Positions 1-9,253 of a stretch of 64,000 nt of DNA are shown here, piece after piece (within the stretch, counting starts at the first letter, position 1; every line of letters begins with the position of its first letter). The translations under genes were made by a program, and so were the position numbers. The notes beneath the pieces were generated by a model. That model did no database searches, was not told where the DNA came from, and saw nothing but the letters and a program-made list of their open reading frames with translations. Location of the stretch: positions 1,178,001 to 1,242,000 of the forward strand of contig NZ_CP051204.2 in NCBI RefSeq assembly GCF_012516375.2, given 5' to 3'. The stretch comes from Chitinophaga oryzae (GTDB lineage: Bacteria; Bacteroidota; Bacteroidia; Chitinophagales; Chitinophagaceae).

Positions 1-122
1 CTTACCACGAAGGACTCCAGCCGCTGGAACTGCGCTTAATGCAGAAAGGTTCCACCCATGACGGTGAAACCTTTCTGAAAATAAGAAATCAGATTTATCG
101 TTTTGTTTACAACATCAGTTAA
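1..122 (+). CDS. 3' end of an unrecognised gene (partial)
   Basis: From base 3 an open frame of 39 codons runs to TAA at 120-122 and uses the codons favoured elsewhere in the window (CTG, GAA, ACC, GGT). The tail contains QPLELRLMQKG and ends IYRFVYNIS. The 5' part lies outside the window. It converges on the lipoprotein gene of the opposite strand and overlaps its stop codon by 3 nt. I do not recognise the family from so short a tail. The other two forward frames in this stretch both meet stop codons. Confidence 0.55.
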   Translation, partial: YHEGLQPLELRLMQKGSTHDGETFLKIRNQIYRFVYNIS

Positions 123-1561
123 CCTCTTCTGACCCTTTCTCCGTTGCCACTGCCGCCGCCGTTACCGCCACCGGATTCTCCGCCGCGGGAAGGACGGGAC
201 TGTTGCTGCTGTTGTTGTTGCTGTTGTTGCCTTTGCATTTGCTCCTGTTGCTGGCGTTGTGCCCTCTCCATCTGTTGTTGCTGTTGCTGCTGCTGGCGCA
301 TCTGCTGCTGTTGCTGTTCACGCTGTGCCCTTTGCTGTTGTGCCCTTTGCTGTTGTTCCATTTGCTGTTGCCTCATCTGCTGATCGCGCTGCATCTGCTG
401 TTCACGTTGTATCCTCTGCTGTTGTTGCTGTTGTTGCTGTTGTTGCTGTTGTTCCTGCTGCTGCTGGCGGATCTGTTGCTGTTGCTGGTCACGCTGTGCC
501 CTTTGCTGTTGTTCCATCTGCTGCTGTTGCCTGATCTGCTGATCGCGCTGCATCTGCTGGTCCCGTTGTATCCTTTGTTGTTGCTGCTGTTGTTGTATCT
601 GTTGCTGTTGTATCTGTTGCTGATTGTTGTTCGGTACTCTGGACGGACGATCGTATCCGGGCTGAACACCGCCGCGGTTATTGGTGTTGTTATTATTGCT
701 ATTGCCGTTGTTATAGTTCGGCTCACGGGAAACACGGCCGCTGTTGTTGTTATTGTTATTTCCGTTGTTGAAATTTCCGTTGTTGCCATTATTACCGTTT
801 ACTACGCGGCTGGGCCTTCCGGCGTCGCCTCTGTTGAGAGAGGAAGCATCGGGACGGAAAATCTGCAACTGGTTGTTTTGTATCCTGCCTGCGCCGGGTC
901 TGTCGCTATTGGCTACTCTCACAGGTCTTACGCTGCTGCCGGTATAACGCTCCACTTCCCGTACGTTAGGTCCTCTGGATATTCTGCCATTACCATAGTT
1001 ATTGTTGATAATGGTAGTGTTATTGATGATGGTGGTGTTCCGGCTGTTGTTAATATAGTAATTGTTGATCTGCCGGCTGCCGATATATCTCCTGGGAACG
1101 AAGGCCCAGTAGGAAGTCGGCATATTGTAGGATGAGGGGCCCATCGGCGCCCATCCGTAATAATCTCCTCCACTTCTCCAGTCTACCCATGCCGGACCCC
1201 ACTCGTTGCCGGGTATCCACATCCATCCATACATGCCGTCAAACATCCAGCGGCCGTAGTGGAAAGCTGCCCATCCCCAGGAATAGTCAGACATCCAGGT
1301 CCATCCGTAATCGGTGTAAACCCAGTGCCCGCCGGTGTAATAAGGACGAAAGTCCGGTCCCGCGTTAGGTATCCAAACCTGGCTGTAGCCGGGGTAATTC
1401 ACCCAGCGGCCGTAGGGACTCAATTCATCATAGAAGGAAATAGAAGCCCCCACCTGTACCTGTGGCCCCGGGCTGTAGGCCGAATAGGTGCTGGCGCAGC
1501 TGCCCAGGAAGAAGGATATAAGTAAAAGAGATAATCCTGTGTTTTTAATTAATCTGTTCAT
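119..1561 (-). CDS. DUF6600-like lipoprotein with a poly-glutamine C-terminal half
   Basis: A 480-residue protein. Residues 1-22 form a lipoprotein signal with lipobox LGSC, so it is probably anchored in an outer or inner membrane. Residues 40-150 are rich in Trp, Tyr and Gly, with repeated WxxxxYGWxW-type motifs (for example GGHWVYTDYGWTWM and YGRWMFDGMYGWMW), as I know them from DUF6600 proteins. An Asn/Gly/Arg-rich linker follows. Residues of about 320-465 are almost only Gln with scattered Arg, Met, Glu and Asp, then a Gly-rich tail. The Gln tract holds two related copies about 160 bp apart (near 541-585 and 381-428), so it probably grew by duplication. It is a single-gene unit. The function of the domain is unknown; an envelope role is inferred from the signal. 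Confidence 0.85.
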   Translation of the reverse strand: MNRLIKNTGLSLLLISFFLGSCASTYSAYSPGPQVQVGASISFYDELSPYGRWVNYPGYSQVWIPNAGPDFRPYYTGGHWVYTDYGWTWMSDYSWGWAAFHYGRWMFDGMYGWMWIPGNEWGPAWVDWRSGGDYYGWAPMGPSSYNMPTSYWAFVPRRYIGSRQINNYYINNSRNTTIINNTTIINNNYGNGRISRGPNVREVERYTGSSVRPVRVANSDRPGAGRIQNNQLQIFRPDASSLNRGDAGRPSRVVNGNNGNNGNFNNGNNNNNNSGRVSREPNYNNGNSNNNNTNNRGGVQPGYDRPSRVPNNNQQQIQQQQIQQQQQQQRIQRDQQMQRDQQIRQQQQMEQQQRAQRDQQQQQIRQQQQEQQQQQQQQQQQQRIQREQQMQRDQQMRQQQMEQQQRAQQQRAQREQQQQQMRQQQQQQQQMERAQRQQQEQMQRQQQQQQQQQQSRPSRGGESGGGNGGGSGNGERVRRG

Positions 1562-1963
1562 ACTCCTGTTTTTTAGTCCTGATTGGTTTCGCTGTTATTA
1601 GACTTTGCGGAGATTCTATGGCTTGTTTTTACGTGTTCCGGTTTATACTTCAATGATCTGCTACCAGTGTCGTGTGGTGTTTCAAACGCGGTCTAAATGC
1701 AGTTAGTCATTAAGGCGAAATGTTAAACAAAATTGTTAAAATTTTTATAACGCCTTTTCGCTGCAGATAGAGCGTTATAACCGCTATCAGGCAAAAATGA
1801 TTCCAATTTATTTACCTAAATCTAAGTCATACTGGTACAATGTTTTAGGAATTGCGTATTATTGCTGTGTGAATGATTTTCCTAATGTAAGATTTTGTTT
1901 AACTGTCAATGCCCCCTTGTCATATTTTTGAATGCTTTTTTTTACCCAAAAACCTATAATTCC
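1562..1963. other. 402-bp spacer between divergent genes
   Basis: No convincing gene. It holds a 9-bp inverted repeat (TTATAACGC at 1745-1753 and GCGTTATAA at 1772-1780, 18 nt apart), which could be an operator or a short hairpin, and a -7 promoter-like box at 1923-1930. No promoter box is obvious for the leftward lipoprotein gene. Confidence 0.4.
1923..1930 (+). promoter_or_regulatory. -7 box TATTTTTG before the DUF4349 gene
   Basis: Matches the Bacteroidota -7 consensus TAnnTTTG, 34 nt before the chosen ATG. The nearest TTTG upstream (1894-1897) is 25 nt away instead of about 19, so the -33 element is doubtful. Confidence 0.35.
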
Positions 1964-2809
1964 ATGTCTGTTTTGCCAACGTTGAAGTATAAACGAATTT
2001 TCACCTGGCTGGTCCTTGTATTCGTGGTCATGTTCCTGTTCCGTCTGTTATACGGCTATAAGTATTCTCCAAGGGATGAAAATGTCAGTCAGAGCGAGAG
2101 TTTCCTCTCGCAGATACAGCAAAAGAACTATGCCTCTGAGAGAAAAGTACAGATGAAACCAGACGCAGCCCCGATCCCCACAGCTTCCAGTCAGAAATAT
2201 GAAAAAGTGGCGTATGTGAAGTCCCGTTCCGCCAGCTTTACGGAAGATGAAAAGCAATTGCACGGCACCATCCGCCGCTTTGGTGCGATTATTCAGTATC
2301 AACAGGAATCGGGCAATAAAGGCAACCGTGATCTGCGGCTGCTGATCGGCGTATCGCCGGAGAAATTCGATTCCTGCTATTATGCGGTCCAGAAAATCGG
2401 GACCATCAGATCTACCAGCATCACCAAAGTGGATAAGACAAACGAATACCGGAAGCTCAATGCCAGCAAGGTATCTATGGAGAAAAACCTGGCGTCGCTG
2501 AACAGCCTCACTTCTCAGCCCGGTAAGATTGACGAACGTATACTGCTGCACGAAAGAATTGCAGAAGTGGAACGGCAGCTGCAGGAGCTGGGCGTGGAAC
2601 TGGGCAACTTCGATGAAGAAAATGAGTTTTGCACCATACAGTTCAGTATGTATGAAGGCGCGGCGTTGCAGGGCATTCCCTTCTACTCACGGTTGAAAAC
2701 AGCACTCGAGTGGACCGTGAAATATTATGTAATGCTGATGGCCGGTCTGTGCCTGGCATCGCTGGGCGCCTGGCTGTTGCTGAAAGTACTGACCATGATA
2801 AAAACGTGA
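1964..2809 (+). CDS. DUF4349-family membrane protein
   Basis: A 281-residue protein with a transmembrane segment at about residues 13-30 and another near the C-terminus (YYVMLMAGLCLASLGAWLLL). The central region of about 110-250, with an LRLLIGVSPEKFDSCYYAVQ segment and a heptad-like helical stretch (LASLNSLTSQ through RIAEVERQLQEL), is typical of DUF4349, a family of anchored proteins with a coiled coil and unknown function. The ATG at 1964 is chosen. An in-frame TTG 69 nt upstream would add a Cys- and Phe-rich stretch with no likeness to a protein start and would lie before the promoter-like box. It converges on the metallophosphatase gene across a long palindrome. Confidence 0.75.
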   Translation: MSVLPTLKYKRIFTWLVLVFVVMFLFRLLYGYKYSPRDENVSQSESFLSQIQQKNYASERKVQMKPDAAPIPTASSQKYEKVAYVKSRSASFTEDEKQLHGTIRRFGAIIQYQQESGNKGNRDLRLLIGVSPEKFDSCYYAVQKIGTIRSTSITKVDKTNEYRKLNASKVSMEKNLASLNSLTSQPGKIDERILLHERIAEVERQLQELGVELGNFDEENEFCTIQFSMYEGAALQGIPFYSRLKTALEWTVKYYVMLMAGLCLASLGAWLLLKVLTMIKT

Positions 2810-2955
2810 TCATTTACGGATTTTGGGATTTACGGATTTTGGAATTGCTGCATTGATAAAAGCGAAGACCGGAGGGATTAAAATCCGCTCCGGTCTTCGC
2901 TTTTATCGATCTCAAAATCCGTAAATCAAAAAATCCGTAAATCCCAAAATCCCTA
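2810..2955. repeat. Octad-arm palindrome D (ATTTACGG family)
   Basis: Left arm: 8-nt units ATTTACGG, ATTTTGGG, ATTTACGG, ATTTTGGA. Right arm: CAAAATCC, GTAAATCA, AAAAATCC, GTAAATCC, CAAAATCC, CTAAACGG, again spaced by exactly 8 nt and roughly inverted to the left arm. The arms enclose the hairpin at 2855-2907. The element fills the whole gap between two convergent genes, and the stop codon of the leftward gene lies inside its last octad. Related copy at 38087-38215. Confidence 0.75.
2855..2907. terminator. Bidirectional hairpin terminator between convergent genes
   Basis: A perfect 20-bp inverted repeat, GATAAAAGCGAAGACCGGAG at 2855-2874 against 2888-2907. Inside it a further GGATT/AATCC pairing (2875-2879 with 2882-2886) closes the loop. 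A-rich on one side and T-rich on the other, so it can act on both strands. Confidence 0.8.
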
Positions 2956-4185
2956 AACGGTGTACTCGCCGACTTTAGTTCCGTCATCGCGCAGCATAGT
3001 GAGGGTCAGCTGTTGTTGATCGGCTTTTATTTTGATCAGGGTGCGTTTGCCTTCCTGGGGGCCTCCGCCGATGATCAGCGGGTAGTTATGCTGACCGGCG
3101 ACCGGGGCATGCACGCCATAGGTGTGGGTATGGCCGCATACGAGCAGGTCTATTTTGTATTTGTTGAACAGCGGGCCGAAGAGCTGGCGGCAGTGGGAAG
3201 CGCCATGCCAGTCGCCGCCATGATAGTGCGGGATGTGCATCAGCACCACTTTATGCTTCGCCTTTTTATATGCCGGGCTTTGCAGTTGTTTTTCCAGCCA
3301 GCGCGCCTGTTCTTCGCGGTAGTTGTCGAAGTCGGCGATGCCTGCGTATACTGGCGCGCTGTCTTCCTTGTCTTCCCCGGTGTCCAGCACGATGGCGTGT
3401 ACAGGTCCCCAGGTAAAGGAGAAATAGCTGCCATGGCCCGGGTTGTCGAAGTACTGATGCCATTCGCGGGCGTATTTGCCGCGGGTTTCGTGGTTACCTC
3501 TTACATACATAAAAGGCTTCTGTGTGGAAAAAGAGTCGCCGCAGGGGAAGAGCAGGTGGTCAATGATCTGTTGTTCGCCGGACTGATAGTCGAACATATC
3601 GCCGTTGAAGAACACAAAATCATAGTGGTCGTTGCCGTTGAGGCCCATCAGGTGGGGGATGGACTTGGGACGGTCATGAATATCGTTGAGCATGAGCCAG
3701 GATACTTCTTTCGCCTGCGAGTCGGGCGCAGTGAAAGTGTAGGTGTCGCTGGCGAGGGTGTTGCCGTAAGTAAGTTTATAGGGCTGGAAGTCGGTGATTT
3801 CTTTGGAAAGCACGCGGTAGCTGTATTGTTTGCCGGGTTCGAGGTGCGGCAGTTCTATGCGATGGAGTTTGTTATTGGCGTCTACCAGGCCTTTTGTTAC
3901 GCTGTGGGCTTTCTGATTGAGCTGGCCGTGGGTGCCGTATTCCACCCAGCTGTAGCAGGGGCGGGAGGTGAGCCACATGACCGTGATAGCGTCTGGTGCG
4001 GGCATTTGGAGGTAAGGTTTGCAAAGGAAGGCATGGGCGGGTTCATCCGTAAGGGCGGTAGTGGTGTCTGTTTTACGGGCGGCGCCGGCAGCGAGGGGCG
4101 CCAGGCCGGTCACGCCCAGCAGTCCCGCTTTGGACAGGTTGCCCAGGAAGCTGCGGCGGGACAGTTCATTGTTCATTTTTTTCAT
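2953..4185 (-). CDS. Tat-exported calcineurin-like metallophosphatase
   Basis: A 410-residue protein. A twin-arginine motif SRRSFLGN at about residues 9-16, then an Ala/Leu-rich stretch ending in AAGAA, points to Tat export. An Ig/fibronectin-like domain (about 55-155), as in purple acid phosphatases, is followed by a metallophosphoesterase core with every metal-binding motif visible: LNDIHD, FFNGDMFD, RGNHETRG, LMHIPHY and CGHTHTYG. It should hydrolyse phosphate esters in the periplasm; the substrate is not predictable. The ATG at 4185 (MKKMNNELSRR) is chosen over one 45 nt upstream because it places the twin arginines near the N-terminus. An ATG 9 nt further in is equally possible. Monocistronic. 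Confidence 0.85.
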   Translation of the reverse strand: MKKMNNELSRRSFLGNLSKAGLLGVTGLAPLAAGAARKTDTTTALTDEPAHAFLCKPYLQMPAPDAITVMWLTSRPCYSWVEYGTHGQLNQKAHSVTKGLVDANNKLHRIELPHLEPGKQYSYRVLSKEITDFQPYKLTYGNTLASDTYTFTAPDSQAKEVSWLMLNDIHDRPKSIPHLMGLNGNDHYDFVFFNGDMFDYQSGEQQIIDHLLFPCGDSFSTQKPFMYVRGNHETRGKYAREWHQYFDNPGHGSYFSFTWGPVHAIVLDTGEDKEDSAPVYAGIADFDNYREEQARWLEKQLQSPAYKKAKHKVVLMHIPHYHGGDWHGASHCRQLFGPLFNKYKIDLLVCGHTHTYGVHAPVAGQHNYPLIIGGGPQEGKRTLIKIKADQQQLTLTMLRDDGTKVGEYTV

Positions 4186-6031
<1,846 letters not shown>

Positions 6032-6081
6032 TCCGAATGGTCCTCCGGGACCATTTACCAATCACCATTCACGATCATAAC

Positions 6082-6339
6082 ATGCTATTAGAAGTATTAA
6101 CACCAGAAAGAAAATTATATGCAGGCGAAGTGTACGGCGTACAACTGCCCGGCATTGATGGTTCTTTTGAAATACTGGATAAACATGCGCCCTTAATCGC
6201 AGCGCTCGGAAATGGTAAAATGAAAGTGCTGAAAGATAAAAACCACAGCGAATTCTTTACTATCACCGGCGGCTTCGTGGAAGTGCTGCGCAACAAGGCT
6301 ACTGTGCTCGTAGAAGGTGCAGTGGCAATAGGAAAATAA
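6082..6339 (+). CDS. atpC: F1Fo ATP synthase epsilon subunit (short form)
   Basis: An 85-residue protein starting MLLEVLTPERKLYAGEV and covering only the N-terminal beta-sandwich of epsilon, with the motif GIDGSFEILDKHAPLIAAL. The C-terminal helical hairpin, which inhibits the enzyme in longer epsilons (about 135 residues), is absent. The ATG at 6082 is chosen because the 15 codons upstream in frame do not resemble epsilon. It lies in the atpD operon and ends before a strong terminator. The short form is common in this phylum, so it does not look like damage. Confidence 0.92.
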   Translation: MLLEVLTPERKLYAGEVYGVQLPGIDGSFEILDKHAPLIAALGNGKMKVLKDKNHSEFFTITGGFVEVLRNKATVLVEGAVAIGK

Positions 6340-6375
6340 CATATACTCCAGTAGTTATATATCATTTAACGGACA

Positions 6376-6408
6376 GGCCGGGTAAGATTACCCGGCCTTC
6401 GTTTTGTC
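6376..6408 (+). terminator. Intrinsic terminator of the atpD-atpC operon
   Basis: GGCCGGGTAA (6376-6385) pairs with TTACCCGGCC (6388-6397), followed by TTCGTTTTGT. Confidence 0.85.
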
Positions 6409-6409
6409 C

Positions 6410-6856
6410 TAACTATTCCAATCTTAGAAGACCCGTCGAATAAGGTAAGAGTACCCTCCGGGATTTCCGCTAATTCTCACTTCTGTACAATACATCCCCG
6501 CAGGCCCCGCATTGCTGCCGGACCGCGGTTAGGTACGTACATCCATGAGCAGCCCTTTCACAGGCTGTGTATATTACCTAATGAATAATGCGCTTATTAC
6601 TGTTGATATAATTCTTCCTATCGTTGTCTCAGGTAAATTCGGGCGTCTTTCTGTGAAGGTGCAATGTTTTTCATAGGTAGCCTTCATAGGTGTATTCTAT
6701 CGGTTGTTCCTTACCTGGACTATAACGGGTTATTTTGTGTTGTTACTTTAGCAAGATATTTAATTTGTTGCAAAAAAAGTCATTCCTTTTTGTTCATTTT
6801 TGCACAAATAGCCTCTCCTGAAACACATCTGCTTCGCTTTCAGAATATTAGAAAAT
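6410..6856. other. 447-bp spacer with no recognised feature
   Basis: Between the atpC terminator and the 3' end of yqgE. Forward and reverse frames are short or broken by stops. No tRNA-like fold or strong hairpin was seen by eye. A reverse frame across about 6420-6620 reads like protein in places but has three stops in about 70 codons, which is near chance. Confidence 0.35.
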
Positions 6857-7414
6857 TTAATTTAATGAAGGATCGATGGGGAAATTTGCCATCATGGCGA
6901 AATTACTGCCAAGATTTCTCAATGCCTGCTGCCATATTTGCTGCTCCCGCGATTCAAATACCAGCGCCGGCGTGCTCTCGGAAGGTATCCACGATTTCTC
7001 CCGCAGCTCTTCCTCCAGCTGGCCGGTGGTCCAGCCGGAATAACCAATGAAAAATTTGATCTTCTGCAAATCCAGCGCCCCCTGGTTCAACAACTCCACC
7101 ACATCGTCGAACCGGCCGCCCCAGTACACGCCCGGCACCACCTGCACCCCTCCCTGGATCTGATCGGGCAACTGATGCAGAAAATGGATCGTGTCTACCT
7201 GTACCGGCCCCCCGTAATAAACCGGGATGCCCGGATAAATAACGTCAGGGATCAAACTGTCCAGGGTCTGGTCAAATAACCTGTTGATAACGAAGCCAAA
7301 ACTGCCCTTCTCATCGTTCTCACACACAAAAATCACCGTACGGGCAAAATTGGGATCTTTCAGAAACGGATCGGCTATAAGCAAAATACCGGGCGCCAGA
7401 CTAACCATATGCAT
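6857..7414 (-). CDS. YqgE/AlgH family protein
   Basis: A 185-residue protein of the UPF0301 (DUF179) family. Visible family features are LAPGILLIADPFLKDPNFARTV at the N-terminus, the following VIFVCENDEKGSFGFVINR (the conserved G-x-x-G-x-V-I-N-R), VYYGGPV and FIGYSGWTTGQLEEEL. Length and motifs are full. The molecular role is unknown; the AlgH name comes from an old link with alginate regulation that should not be carried over. It starts at ATG 7414; an ATG two codons in (MVSLAPG) is equally good. A TAAATTTG box lies 18 nt upstream on the same strand. Confidence 0.93.
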   Translation of the reverse strand: MHMVSLAPGILLIADPFLKDPNFARTVIFVCENDEKGSFGFVINRLFDQTLDSLIPDVIYPGIPVYYGGPVQVDTIHFLHQLPDQIQGGVQVVPGVYWGGRFDDVVELLNQGALDLQKIKFFIGYSGWTTGQLEEELREKSWIPSESTPALVFESREQQIWQQALRNLGSNFAMMANFPIDPSLN

Positions 7415-7431
7415 ACGTTTTGATCTCTAAC

Positions 7432-7439
7432 CAAATTTA
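7432..7439 (-). promoter_or_regulatory. -7 box of the yqgE gene
   Basis: The reverse strand reads TAAATTTG (TAnnTTTG), 18 nt before the yqgE start. No TTTG at the expected 19-nt spacing; CAAA at 7452-7455 is only 12 nt away. Confidence 0.35.
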
Positions 7440-7523
7440 ATTAATTGATTACAAAGCAGGAAAGAAATAAAAGGAAAAAGAGACCAGTTAGGAAGGATAA
7501 CAAAACTCATTGAAAAAGAAGGA

Positions 7524-7666
7524 AATAAAAAAAGGAGGCTAGATAACCTCCTTACCATTTTATCAACCAAAATCTAAATCGCTTATGGAACGAATCCACG
7601 TCGATGTATGTAGAAAGTTTAATTACTTTGTTATAATTGTTACTAATCAAATTTAGTACCAATTCT
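7524..7666 (-). ncRNA. Candidate small RNA on the reverse strand
   Basis: The reverse strand has a TACCTTTG -7 box at 7680-7673, about 110 nt without a convincing open frame, then a terminator (AAGGAGG at 7553-7547 and CCTCCTT at 7538-7532, followed by seven T residues and ATTT). The predicted transcript is about 140 nt. No good -33 TTTG is present. It could instead be the leader of something not recognised, or contain a very short peptide (MVRRLSS is one frame). Confidence 0.35.
7526..7553 (-). terminator. Intrinsic terminator reading leftward
   Basis: On the reverse strand a 7-bp stem AAGGAGG/CCTCCTT with an 8-nt loop runs directly into T7-ATTT. It lies 110 nt upstream of the yqgE start, so it is not a terminator for any annotated gene. 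Confidence 0.65.
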
Positions 7667-7778
7667 GTAAAGCAAAGGTAAGGAAAGTCGCATTAATAAA
7701 ATCAGACATCCCCCGTTAAAATTACGTTAAAGTAATATTGTATTGATGTTAAGACGCCTCGCTGCCTTTGTAACTATT

Positions 7779-7786
7779 TAATTTTG
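7779..7786 (+). promoter_or_regulatory. -7 box TAATTTTG before the histidine kinase gene
   Basis: Matches TAnnTTTG; transcription would start near 7793, leaving a leader of about 75 nt. No TTTG at 19-nt spacing. Confidence 0.35.
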
Positions 7787-7869
7787 TATCATAGTTGCTA
7801 TAGCAAATATCTTTTTTAACAATGTTTAATATGTCAGGTTAAGTATATTTAAGGCCTGAGCAGAATTTC

Positions 7870-9237
7870 ATGATACCACTAAAGAAAATTTTTCCTGTAA
7901 TCGTCGTCCTGATCACGTTGTCCCTGCTGGGCATTATCTACATCCAGGTAAGCTGGATCAAAAGTGCCATCGCCATCAAAAAAGAACAACGGGTGGAACA
8001 GTCCACCAAAATGATCAGCGAAGTACAGAACGAGATGCTGGCGGCCCGGCAAACGTACGCCATGTTTCGTTTCGACAAAAGAGAACCGTCAACCGTCAAA
8101 GGCTTCGGTCTCGATGTCACCAAAGCGGAAGTGTACCTGCCGCCCATGAGTGAGGTATACACCAATCCGCAGAAATTAAGGAAACTCATCCAGGATAAAA
8201 TGAGGAGTAATCACCTCGATTCGGCGCGTTTTGAATTCGCCATCCTCACCCCGATCCAGGGTATCGGCTCCCAACCCAGGGTGCATTCGGCCAATTTTGA
8301 AGCCGCCTACCGCGAAAACGTGGAAGACAGCGCCAGTGAAAGGAAACGGTACCATATTACCTACATCATGCTGGACGAACTGAATAACCTCGGTCCACAG
8401 ACCGAAACCCTCATGATCATCATGCCGGCGGTAGACGATTCCATCGCCCGGCAACTGGGGATCATGATCACCGGCAGTATCCTGTTCACCATCATCATCA
8501 TTACCGCATTTGCCCTGACCGTTCGCACTCTGCTGAACCAGAAAAAACTGTCGGAAATAAAATCGGATTTCATCAACAACATGACCCACGAACTAAAAAC
8601 GCCCCTGGCTACCATCTCGCTGGCCATCGACGCCATCGGGAATGAAAAAGTGATGAACAACACCGAAAAAATCCGCTACTTCTCCGGTATCATCAAAGAA
8701 GAAAACAAAAGGATGAACAAACAGGTGGAGAGCATCCTGCAATCGGCCCTCCTGGAAAAAGACGAGATAGGCCTGAAACTGCAGGCGATGGACGTACATG
8801 ACGTCATCCGTAACACCACCGACAACCTGCAGCTGCAGCTGGAATCCAAAAACGGCGTGGTGGACCTTCAGCTGGATGCTATCAACCCGGTGATCATGGC
8901 AGACGATGTGCATTTCTCTAATGTGGTGTTCAACCTGCTGGACAACGCCATCAAATACTCCAACGAAAACCTGGAAGTCAAAATACAAACCTATAATACA
9001 CGCAAAAGCCTGTTTATCATCATCTCCGACAATGGTATCGGTATGACCCGGGATACAATTTCCCGTATCTTTGAAAAATTCTACCGCGCCCACACCGGAA
9101 ACGTGCACAACGTAAAAGGTTTCGGCCTCGGCCTCACCTATGTAAAGGCCATCGTAGACGCCCACAAGGGAAAAATAAAAGTGGAAAGCACCGTAGGGAA
9201 AGGCAGTAAGTTCACCCTCGAGTTTCCTCAGGAATAG
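7870..9237 (+). CDS. Membrane sensor histidine kinase (orphan)
   Basis: A 455-residue protein. TM1 is at about residues 7-26 (VIVVLITLSLLGIIYIQVSW) and TM2 at about 200-220; the segment between them (about 170 residues) is extracytoplasmic and probably senses the signal. DHp H-box NNMTHELKTPLATISL has phospho-acceptor His240. The ATPase domain has the N-box VVFNLLDNAIKYS, G1 SDNGIGM, F-box IFEKFYR and G2 GFGLGLTYVKAIV. All catalytic motifs are intact. No response regulator is adjacent; the nearest is at 24373-25149. The organisation resembles RprX-like kinases of Bacteroidota, but I infer that only from the N-terminal pattern. The ThiF-like gene follows after 16 nt and is probably co-transcribed. 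Confidence 0.93.
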   Translation: MIPLKKIFPVIVVLITLSLLGIIYIQVSWIKSAIAIKKEQRVEQSTKMISEVQNEMLAARQTYAMFRFDKREPSTVKGFGLDVTKAEVYLPPMSEVYTNPQKLRKLIQDKMRSNHLDSARFEFAILTPIQGIGSQPRVHSANFEAAYRENVEDSASERKRYHITYIMLDELNNLGPQTETLMIIMPAVDDSIARQLGIMITGSILFTIIIITAFALTVRTLLNQKKLSEIKSDFINNMTHELKTPLATISLAIDAIGNEKVMNNTEKIRYFSGIIKEENKRMNKQVESILQSALLEKDEIGLKLQAMDVHDVIRNTTDNLQLQLESKNGVVDLQLDAINPVIMADDVHFSNVVFNLLDNAIKYSNENLEVKIQTYNTRKSLFIIISDNGIGMTRDTISRIFEKFYRAHTGNVHNVKGFGLGLTYVKAIVDAHKGKIKVESTVGKGSKFTLEFPQE

Positions 9238-9253
9238 ATAAAAGATCCAGCGT

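Noticed and set aside
203..1135. Long forward frame of Leu/Val runs opposite the poly-glutamine lipoprotein
   Set aside because: Complement of CAG/CAA codons gives Leu and Cys runs; a shadow of the real gene.
6420..6620. Reverse frame that reads in part like a protein (VRISGNPGGYSYLIRRVF)
   Set aside because: Three stops in about 70 codons is near the chance level, and I recognise no parent gene; not called a pseudogene.
6664..7050. Forward frame antisense to yqgE
   Set aside because: It lies mostly opposite the clear YqgE gene and has no family features.
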